Assembly (NCBI GenBank): GCA_018399865.1
Contig: JAGYNL010000233.1
Location: 1 to 5,660 of the forward strand
Direction of reading: 5' to 3'
DNA length: 5,660 nt
Source: Candidatus Bipolaricaulota bacterium
GTDB lineage: Bacteria; Bipolaricaulota; Bipolaricaulia; UBA7950; UBA9294
Shown here: positions 1 to 4,413 of the stretch, piece after piece
How the letters are laid out: each line of letters opens with the position of its first letter
How positions within the stretch are numbered: the first letter of the stretch is position 1
The notes under the pieces: generated by a model
Told to the model about the DNA's origin: nothing
The model's input: only the letters and a program-made list of their open reading frames with translations
Databases searched by the model: none
Position numbers and translations under genes: made by a program

Positions 1-59
1 TGTTGTTTACGTTTAGTCACTTTTGTTAGTCCTGGAAACGGGGAAGAGCCAGAAATCAT
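1..59 (-). CDS. Possible 5' end of a further minus-strand gene, cut by the window edge
   Basis: An ATG on the minus strand at 59-57 opens a frame that stays open to the window edge, giving 19 codons that begin MISGSSPFPG and end in a basic run (KVTKRKQ). A Shine-Dalgarno-like AAGGTGG lies at 76-70 on the minus strand, 10 nt before the ATG, which is a little long but usable. The frame is closed by a TAA a few codons upstream, so this ATG is the only start nearby. The gene would begin 40 bp after the stop of the DUF2007-type gene and could be co-transcribed with it. Nineteen residues are too few to name a family, and an open frame this short can occur by chance. Confidence 0.3.
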   Translation of the reverse strand, partial: MISGSSPFPGLTKVTKRKQ

Positions 60-99
60 ATCGTAGTTTCCACCTTGTTACACCGTGGTACCATTTCAG

Positions 100-342
100 C
101 TAATCTGGCTTTAGTCCGCCTTCAGCTAACAATCTCCTGGCAGTAGTAACATCTGCTTGACTTACCTGAAACTGAACGAACCTGGCAGAGGCATTGAATA
201 AATATATACCCAGTCTACGAGAGAGCCCGCCCTTCTCAAAATAGGGAATCCCGGCGTCATTCAGTATAGAAGCAGCAAGTTCCATTTGGGCCATGTCGCC
301 CGTGGTAAGCACAGTTATCAAGATGCTATTCTCTGTTTTCAT
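100..342 (-). CDS. Small DUF2007-type protein (putative signal-transducing domain)
   Basis: This 80-residue soluble protein has no signal peptide or membrane segment. The pattern is that of the DUF2007 family: an N-terminal strand (ILITVLTTGD), a helix rich in Ala/Glu/Leu (QMELAASILNDAGI), the typical 'AGIPYF' turn at about residues 30-35, then a strand (FVQFQVSQAD) and a closing helix with the 'A..LL' signature (TTARRLLAEGG). Pfam calls this family a putative prokaryotic signal-transducing protein, and I know of no established biochemical role. The length is normal for a stand-alone domain. The ribosome binding site is weak (GAGTG about 9 nt upstream), but a perfect extended -10 box lies just upstream, so it is probably transcribed from its own short-leader promoter as well as by any read-through from the oxidoreductase genes. 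A functional link to those genes is not shown; same strand and adjacency are the only evidence. Confidence 0.75.
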   Translation of the reverse strand: MKTENSILITVLTTGDMAQMELAASILNDAGIPYFEKGGLSRRLGIYLFNASARFVQFQVSQADVTTARRLLAEGGLKPD

Positions 343-362
343 TTATAGATCACTCGTTATGG

Positions 363-371
363 ATTATACCA
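363..371 (-). promoter_or_regulatory. Extended -10 promoter for the DUF2007-type gene
   Basis: On the minus strand the sequence reads TGG-TATAAT, a perfect -10 hexamer with the TGn extension. A -35 box at 17 bp spacing is poor (TTTCCC, 3 of 6), as is usual for extended -10 promoters. Transcription would begin near 356, leaving a leader of about 14 nt before the ATG at 342. Confidence 0.55.
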
Positions 372-381
372 TGGACATGTT

Positions 382-414
382 CCAGGGAAAGAAGCCCTGG
401 TCTTTGAAAAGACC
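382..414. repeat. Two adjacent inverted repeats between the oxidoreductase and DUF2007-type genes
   Basis: CCAGGG (382-387) pairs with CCCTGG (395-400) across a 7-nt loop, and GGTCTTT (399-405) pairs with AAAGACC (408-414) around a 2-nt centre. The two share bases 399-400, so in RNA they are alternatives or partial neighbours. They lie downstream of the oxidoreductase operon and just upstream of the next promoter, where a terminator is expected, but no run of U follows either hairpin. The inverted repeats are read directly; any termination role is inferred. Confidence 0.4.
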
Positions 415-489
415 CTATAGATGTTATCACTGCCGCTACCAACTGATCCTGTGGGAAGCCACGCATCTAACACAATACAGCTGGCTTAC

Positions 490-531
490 GCTTAGAGCAA
501 CCCCAAGATTTAACTGGTTGTCGCCTTAAGC
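490..531 (-). terminator. Imperfect stem-loop 3' of the dehydrogenase gene
   Basis: GCTTA (490-494) pairs with TAAGC (527-531) and CAACC (498-502) with GGTTG (516-520), forming an interrupted stem that starts 15 nt after the dehydrogenase stop codon. In minus-strand RNA no U-tract follows, so intrinsic termination would be weak. It could instead stabilise the transcript end or have no role. Confidence 0.25.
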
Positions 532-546
532 TAAAACAAAGCATAT

Positions 547-1704
547 TTACTTGAGGGCTTCCTCTTTCTCGAATGACCTATAGGGTGATAGGACATCCAA
601 TACTTCCTGATCGTCCGGGGAAAGTTTGTCTTGGGTAACCATTCTTGCCAGAAGTTCTCCCAAGCCTGGTCCAAGCATGAATCCTTGACCGCACATTCCT
701 ATGGCAACAATGTAGCCATCAATCTCGTTTGACCAGCCAACAAGAGGCGATCCATCCGGAGACATCGGATAGAGACCGCGCCAAGTTCGACGCACTCGGA
801 GGTTGGCTAACTTAGGCATGACATCGACCATTCTGCGAGAAACCATTGGTAGGAAAGCGCTGGTTTCGCGTCGGTCAAAACCGGGAATGGAAGGCTCGGG
901 AGTGATGCAGAACACGACCTGACCTGTATGGTGTTGATAGAAATAGTAGTTGGCAGAACCCAGCGAGGGACGAATATCAACAACCATCGGCGTGACAAAT
1001 GGAGCTACTGGCTCGGTTATACCTCCCTCGTGTGACTCAGGAACAATGGGATGATCGATGTTCAACAGCTTGCCCAGTTCATTGGCCCATGCTCCAGCGG
1101 CGTTAAGCACTAACCTAGTCTTGTAGTAACTACGGTCTGTCTTTACTCCTGTTATGCGCTCATCCTTGGTGTCGATTCCGATTACCTGTTCTCCAAAGTG
1201 AAACTCTGCGCCGGCACGGATTGCTTCTGTGTACAAGGCGTGGTTTAGCAGTAGAGGAGAGCATCCTCCATCTTCAGGGGAAAATGTCCCGCCGCGAAGC
1301 CCGTTTCGGTTTAGGGCAGGGAGTATGTCTAGGAACTCTTTCTTGTCGTACCAATCGATATTGAGTCCATAGCGGTGCTGCACCTCGAGGAGGTTCTTTA
1401 GCGCTTTCTCATCTGACTCGCGATAAGCCACGAAAGAGTAGCCTCCCTGCATCCATTCGATATTGTGACCGTAGGTGTCTTGCCAAGTTGACACTATTTC
1501 GAGCGATCTGATGCCAATTCTTATTTTGGCTGGATCAGAGTGAGTTGCCCTTATACCGCCTATTGCTGCTTTGTTTGATCCCTGCCCAGAGCTTGCGAAT
1601 TCGTCTATAACCACAACGCTAACCCCAGCACGGGCCATTGCCCAAGCAGCTGGAACGCCAACACTACCGGCACCGACTATCACAATATCATATGAATTAT
1701 CCAT
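547..1704 (-). CDS. FAD-dependent amine/imino-acid dehydrogenase, DAO family (sarcosine oxidase beta / proline dehydrogenase beta-like)
   Basis: This is a predicted cytoplasmic flavoenzyme of 385 residues, full length for the family. The FAD-binding Rossmann motif GAGSVG is at residues 11-16, with the acidic end of strand 2 (VVVIDE) at 30-35. Next come the 'GSNKAAIGGIR' segment (42-52) typical of sarcosine oxidase beta and dye-linked proline dehydrogenase beta, the 'PEDGGCSPLLLNHAL' substrate/flavin region (143-157), NAAGAWA (201-207), GLYPMSPDGSPLVG (310-323) and the C-terminal flavin loop GMCGQGFMLGPGLGELLA (336-353). Related enzymes oxidise sarcosine, proline, hydroxyproline, glycine or opines; the substrate is not predictable here. 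Many relatives have His where Gln340 stands in the flavin loop. The start codon lies inside the end of the alpha-subunit gene (8-bp overlap) behind GAGGAG, so translation is probably coupled and the subunits made in similar amounts. Family assignment is firm; the reaction is inferred only at the level of C-N bond oxidation. Confidence 0.85.
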   Translation of the reverse strand: MDNSYDIVIVGAGSVGVPAAWAMARAGVSVVVIDEFASSGQGSNKAAIGGIRATHSDPAKIRIGIRSLEIVSTWQDTYGHNIEWMQGGYSFVAYRESDEKALKNLLEVQHRYGLNIDWYDKKEFLDILPALNRNGLRGGTFSPEDGGCSPLLLNHALYTEAIRAGAEFHFGEQVIGIDTKDERITGVKTDRSYYKTRLVLNAAGAWANELGKLLNIDHPIVPESHEGGITEPVAPFVTPMVVDIRPSLGSANYYFYQHHTGQVVFCITPEPSIPGFDRRETSAFLPMVSRRMVDVMPKLANLRVRRTWRGLYPMSPDGSPLVGWSNEIDGYIVAIGMCGQGFMLGPGLGELLARMVTQDKLSPDDQEVLDVLSPYRSFEKEEALK

Positions 1705-3784
1705 GATTCTCCTCTACACCGGCGAAAGTCTTAAACGGGATCTCTACGAAAAGCGGCCGCTTGCTGCCTTCTACTACCTCGGTGAGCGGCACGCCTTCCT
1801 CACGGAAGATTCGCCTGATAAGGTTTGTGCACGTCTTGCCGCCACACGCCCCCATACCGGCGCGGGTAATTGCCTTGACGGCGTTCATATCATGGTAGCC
1901 ATCTCTGATTAATGCGCGTATTTCGCCAGCAGTAACGCGCTCACAGCGGCATACAACCGTGTCATCTTCTAGCCTTTCGATTGTTTCGGGAAGAGGGTTT
2001 CCTGTTTCAAAAGGCTGTACCCTGATTCCAGCGATACGTTTTGCATACTCGCGAGCCACCCGCAGTTGCACCAGGATAGTCCCAGGGTTTAGTTTGTTAA
2101 TCCATGTTTTCACCACTTCTGCCTTTCCCAATTCCTCTCCTTGAGTGTCAAGCACGGTGACATATTCTCCTTTTGGAACGGTCTCAGCGGGAAATTCGTG
2201 TGCTAAAGTAACAATGGGATGCTCGGAGTCTTTTCGGTAATCAACTTGAGTGATGGCTAGTCCTGGACAGATAGCTACACAATTAGCGCAACCCACACAC
2301 GTTTTGCCTACTTCAGCGGCGATGAATTCAGGCTTCTTTCGTATGTCATTGGGATCAATTCTGATTAATCCCAGCGGGCATACAGCCGCACATGGATTGC
2401 AGGGAATCTCCTGGCGACAGTGAAAAACCGGGAAGACCCCGGTTTCCTCGGCTGGTATTTCTTCTTCTTCTACCTCTCCAGGTTTGGACTTGAGGATATC
2501 TGCTGTGCGCGCCCAGTCAGAAGGAACAGGCTCATTCTCTACTCCCAGACAGCGGGCAATCTCAACTCCCCGAATCTTTCCTGTAAAGATAGCAGCAGAC
2601 GCCTCGGCGATCTCTTCTGCGTCCCCGGCGGAGAAGACTTTGAATCCAAAATCCACTGCCTTTTCCTGAAACTCATCAACTGGCTCAAGCCCCACCGCTA
2701 TAAGTAATGTATCGCAGCTGAATGATTTCTCTGTGCCCGCGATCGGCTGGAACTTATCATCGATCTGGGCTATGGTCACCGATTCTACTTGATCGGTCCC
2801 GTTGGCTGATACAACAGTGTGGGATGTGTAAGTTGGAACGCCCATACGCACAAGCTTATCCTTATGCACTAAGTACCCGCCGCATTCAGGCATTGCCTCA
2901 ACCAGACCTACTACCTCTATCCCTGCCTGTAGTGCGTGATATCCTGCTATCAAGCCGACGTTTCCACCGCCCACGATGAATAACCGGTCTGCGGCCTTTA
3001 CCAAGTCCCGATTTACTAGGGTCTGGAATGCGCCCGCTCCGTACACTCCGGGAAGTGTGTTCCCGCGGAATACCAGAGAGCGCTCCCTCGCTCCTGTTGT
3101 AATGAGCAGAACCTGTGGATCGACAAGTAGGTAGCTGACACCATCTTTAAGAATTCCTACCTTATGGTCGCTGAACACCCCTATGGCGGTAGAATTAAGC
3201 CATACGTCTATCGAATCATAACTCTCCACCTGCTCCTGGAGCTTAGTCGCAATATCTATCCCGCGGGTCCCTGCATATACAGCAGAGTGCGAGCCGAAGA
3301 ACTTGTGCGTTTGTAGCACCAGTTTTCCTCCCAGGCGATGCTTGTCATCAACTATCAGGGTTTCTATTCCCCTCTTTCCAAGCTCGATAGCTGCAGATAA
3401 GCCAGCTGGCCCGCCTCCAAGGATGAGTACCGGAACCTCTACCGTGGCAGGCTCATGCATAGTAGGCACAGTATCTACCTCCGGTAAGCGCGGTAGGCTA
3501 TTGAGCGGCTCTACCACCATGCCGGGTTTAGCCTCAGTCATGCAGGATTTGACAGGGACTCCATCGGCGATCACCATACACTGAGAGCACTGTCCGTTAG
3601 CGCAGAAGATTCCTTGGGGCGAGCCATCTTTGGGATGATGACCGAAAATGCGAATGCCGCTTGCGAAAAGAGCTGCGGCGATAGTTTCTCCCTGGTAAGC
3701 GGAAATCTCTTTGCCCCCGAAGGTGAACCGAAACGGTTCACCTCGCGAAACATGCAGGATCGGATGATCCTCAATCCTTGCCAT
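1697..3784 (-). CDS. Fused alpha-type subunit: [2Fe-2S] ferredoxin, FAD/NAD oxidoreductase, 2x[4Fe-4S] and BFD-like domains
   Basis: This 695-residue protein is the electron-transfer partner of the adjacent dehydrogenase. Domains in order: a [2Fe-2S] domain (about 10-95; Cys61, 66, 69, 81, spacing C-x4-C-x2-C-x11-C); a two-dinucleotide-fold flavoprotein (about 117-420) with FAD motif GGGPAG (123-128), NAD-type motif GGGNVG (272-277) followed by Glu296, and a second FAD motif FSAGDA (384-389); an acidic Glu-rich linker (437-447); a ferredoxin-like dicluster domain (about 453-515; Cys456, 462, 465, 469 and Cys496, 499, 502, 506); and a C-terminal BFD-like [2Fe-2S] domain (Cys612, 614, 647, 652; C-x-C-x32-C-x4-C). 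In sarcosine oxidase, HcnAB, opine oxidases and archaeal dye-linked proline dehydrogenase these parts are usually split among subunits. The aminomethyltransferase (GcvT) tail of classical sarcosine oxidase alpha is absent. The start is fixed by an in-frame TAA two codons upstream; AAAGGAG lies 11 nt before it. All cluster ligands are present, so it should be functional. Confidence 0.85.
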   Translation of the reverse strand: MARIEDHPILHVSRGEPFRFTFGGKEISAYQGETIAAALFASGIRIFGHHPKDGSPQGIFCANGQCSQCMVIADGVPVKSCMTEAKPGMVVEPLNSLPRLPEVDTVPTMHEPATVEVPVLILGGGPAGLSAAIELGKRGIETLIVDDKHRLGGKLVLQTHKFFGSHSAVYAGTRGIDIATKLQEQVESYDSIDVWLNSTAIGVFSDHKVGILKDGVSYLLVDPQVLLITTGARERSLVFRGNTLPGVYGAGAFQTLVNRDLVKAADRLFIVGGGNVGLIAGYHALQAGIEVVGLVEAMPECGGYLVHKDKLVRMGVPTYTSHTVVSANGTDQVESVTIAQIDDKFQPIAGTEKSFSCDTLLIAVGLEPVDEFQEKAVDFGFKVFSAGDAEEIAEASAAIFTGKIRGVEIARCLGVENEPVPSDWARTADILKSKPGEVEEEEIPAEETGVFPVFHCRQEIPCNPCAAVCPLGLIRIDPNDIRKKPEFIAAEVGKTCVGCANCVAICPGLAITQVDYRKDSEHPIVTLAHEFPAETVPKGEYVTVLDTQGEELGKAEVVKTWINKLNPGTILVQLRVAREYAKRIAGIRVQPFETGNPLPETIERLEDDTVVCRCERVTAGEIRALIRDGYHDMNAVKAITRAGMGACGGKTCTNLIRRIFREEGVPLTEVVEGSKRPLFVEIPFKTFAGVEENHG

Positions 3785-3875
3785 CTGTTACTCATCTCCT
3801 TTCAGCTTATCGCCAGTAACGAACTACTTGACAAACTAGATTGCCCGTGCAGAAAGGATTTCCCGTCTCTGGGCG

Positions 3876-3925
3876 GCGTCAATATTACATCCTTGTGATG
3901 GTGGGTTGCAAATAAATAAGTGCTA
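3876..3925 (+). repeat. Direct repeat copy 1 (45/50 identical to copy 2)
   Basis: This aligns without gaps to 4210-4259, exactly 334 bp away, with 5 mismatches in 50. It includes a 21-bp block with no mismatch (3892-3912, TTGTGATGG through GCAAAT) and a shared AATAAGTGCTA end. Weaker similarity continues leftwards at the same offset to TTGACAAA (3828-3835 and 4162-4169), with 20 of 40 bases matching in between, so the original duplicated unit was probably about 100 bp. Confidence 0.85.
3882..3911 (-). promoter_or_regulatory. Weak candidate promoter for the oxidoreductase operon
   Basis: On the minus strand TTGCAA (3911-3906; 4 of 6 to the -35 consensus) is followed after 18 bp by TAATAT (3887-3882; 4 of 6 to the -10 consensus), predicting a start near 3875 and a leader of about 90 nt. 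It lies wholly inside repeat copy 1. An alternative, TTGTCA-17-GATAAG (3834-3806), would start inside the ribosome binding site and is less likely. Neither is strong, which would fit an activator-dependent operon. Confidence 0.25.
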
Positions 3926-4126
3926 TATTCTTGCTTTACCTACAATGTACTTCAAAATACCACGATGTTTCTCATCACTTATAAATGGTTAATTACCAAC
4001 AATCTCTCTTATCTTTCAAGGTCACTCTTTGCTTATGGGTGGATAAGAGCCAGTGTTAGACACTGAAGCGAAGCGCTGCTTCCTTCTTAGTAACAAACAC
4101 AGTTATTAACTCATAATGGATTGTGC

Positions 4127-4140
4127 TTGCAAATTTGCAA
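4127..4140. promoter_or_regulatory. 14-bp perfect palindrome TTGCAAATTTGCAA
   Basis: The sequence equals its own reverse complement over 14 bp. Its half, TTGCAAA, recurs in both long repeat copies (3906-3912, 4240-4246) and just after the promoter (4299-4305). A dimeric regulator operator is a reasonable reading, but no known regulator consensus is claimed. Confidence 0.4.
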
Positions 4141-4209
4141 CTTATTGTTATCAGGGAACTTTTGACAAAGGAGCTTCGCCCTACAAAGACGACGTCTCCT
4201 TAATAGGTA

Positions 4210-4259
4210 GCGTCAATAATCTATCTTTGTGATGGTGGGTTGCAAATTAATAAGTGCTA
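4210..4259 (+). repeat. Direct repeat copy 2, abutting the -35 box of the transporter promoter
   Basis: This is the partner of 3876-3925. It ends one base before the TTGACA at 4261, the position expected of a site for an activator that contacts RNA polymerase at -35. Its core differs from copy 1 mainly in the left third, while the TTGTGATGG...TTGCAAAT and AATAAGTGCTA parts are kept, which suggests selection on them. Confidence 0.85.
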
Positions 4260-4260
4260 C

Positions 4261-4289
4261 TTGACAATGAGAATAACTATCTCTATACT
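4261..4289 (+). promoter_or_regulatory. Sigma-70-type promoter of the substrate-binding-protein gene
   Basis: A perfect -35 hexamer TTGACA (4261-4266), exactly 17 bp, then TATACT (4284-4289; 5 of 6 to TATAAT). Transcription should start near 4296, giving a leader of roughly 118 nt. The repeat copy directly upstream suggests regulation at this promoter, although its near-consensus boxes would also allow high basal expression. Confidence 0.8.
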
Positions 4290-4320
4290 ATTTTTTCCTT
4301 GCAAAAATTGCTGGAAACCA

Positions 4321-4383
4321 ATGATCTTCATAAGAGGAGGTGATAGGGGAGGAAATTTGTTTTGTGTAGGATTGTTCCTTTAG
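4321..4383 (+). CDS. Possible 20-residue leader ORF in the transporter mRNA
   Basis: The ATG at 4321 opens 20 codons (MIFIRGGDRGGNLFCVGLFL) ending at TAG 4381-4383, 30 nt before the binding-protein start. Its own ribosome binding site is weak (GGAAA). An in-frame TTG at 4357, directly behind GGGGAGG, could start an 8-residue version. The frame runs through AGGAGGTGAT (4335-4344), a perfect 10-nt complement to the 3' end of 16S rRNA as generally known, which is otherwise unexplained so far from the ATG at 4414. The last codons and stop form one arm of the hairpin that covers the binding-protein ribosome binding site. It may be a regulatory uORF or a chance frame. Confidence 0.25.
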   Translation: MIFIRGGDRGGNLFCVGLFL

Positions 4384-4408
4384 GACGCATAACCTAACTA
4401 TAAAGGAG
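4375..4408 (+). promoter_or_regulatory. Hairpin that would sequester the substrate-binding-protein Shine-Dalgarno
   Basis: TTCCTTTA (4375-4382) can pair with TAAAGGAG (4401-4408): seven Watson-Crick pairs plus one G-U, with an 18-nt loop. The right arm contains most of the ribosome binding site AAAGGAGG (4402-4409), which lies 4 nt before the ATG at 4414. The left arm can instead pair with GAGGAA (4349-4354), so two exclusive folds exist. Stabilities were not calculated. Confidence 0.4.
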
Positions 4409-4413
4409 GAAAA

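Larger units (their letters stand above)
359..529 (+). pseudogene. Possible remnant of a small zinc-ribbon protein
   Basis: A plus-strand frame (57 codons from the ATG at 359) contains LKRPYRCYHCRYQLILW at about codons 19-35. The 'RPYRCxxCxxR' block resembles the C-terminal half of small bacterial zinc-ribbon proteins, in which a second Cys pair normally precedes it. That first pair is absent: further upstream the frame is only the reverse complement of the DUF2007-type gene. No Shine-Dalgarno sequence precedes the ATGs at 359, 371 or 377, and the tail after the Cys pair shows no conserved feature. It is either a decayed fragment or a coincidence; two cysteines and a basic-aromatic context are thin evidence. 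Confidence 0.2.
3785..4413. other. 629-bp divergent intergenic control region
   Basis: No convincing protein gene lies in this AT-rich stretch between the divergent oxidoreductase and transporter genes; the frame at its left end is antisense to the alpha-subunit gene. It contains two copies of a long direct repeat, four TTGCAAA motifs, a cluster of short hairpins (4006-4076), a TGGT-N5-ACCA element at 3986-3998 with the T-N11-A form of a LysR-type box, a strong plus-strand promoter, and a leader with a short ORF and competing hairpins. No regulator gene is in the window, so the protein that binds here is unknown. Confidence 0.6.

Noticed and set aside
1697..1704. Overlap of the two oxidoreductase genes as a possible frameshift or fusion site.
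   Set aside because: Both proteins are complete with normal ends, and an 8-bp overlap with an internal ribosome binding site is ordinary translational coupling.
1571..1912. Plus-strand frame of 113 codons across the junction of the two oxidoreductase genes.
   Set aside because: It is antisense to two strongly supported genes and its translation shows no domain or ribosome binding site.
3571..3795. Minus-strand frame of 74 codons starting 11 bases upstream of the alpha-subunit ATG.
   Set aside because: Its ATG directly abuts the AAAGGAG ribosome binding site with no spacing, and it overlaps the alpha-subunit [2Fe-2S] domain in another frame.
3614..3898. Plus-strand frame of 94 codons reaching into the intergenic region.
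   Set aside because: Most of it is antisense to the alpha-subunit gene, and the remainder crosses the repeat copy without any protein-like pattern.
4162..4190. TTGACA at 4162 as the -35 box of an upstream transporter promoter.
   Set aside because: No -10 hexamer lies 16-18 bp downstream; the TTGACA is better explained as the left end of the duplicated segment.
3876..4259. CRISPR array or transposon terminal repeats.
   Set aside because: Only two copies exist, 334 bp apart and in direct orientation, with no cas or transposase gene and no target-site duplication seen.
4296..4413. Known riboswitch (for example glycine) in the transporter leader.
   Set aside because: The leader does not show the conserved core of a riboswitch class I can recognise; only simple hairpins and a short ORF are visible.
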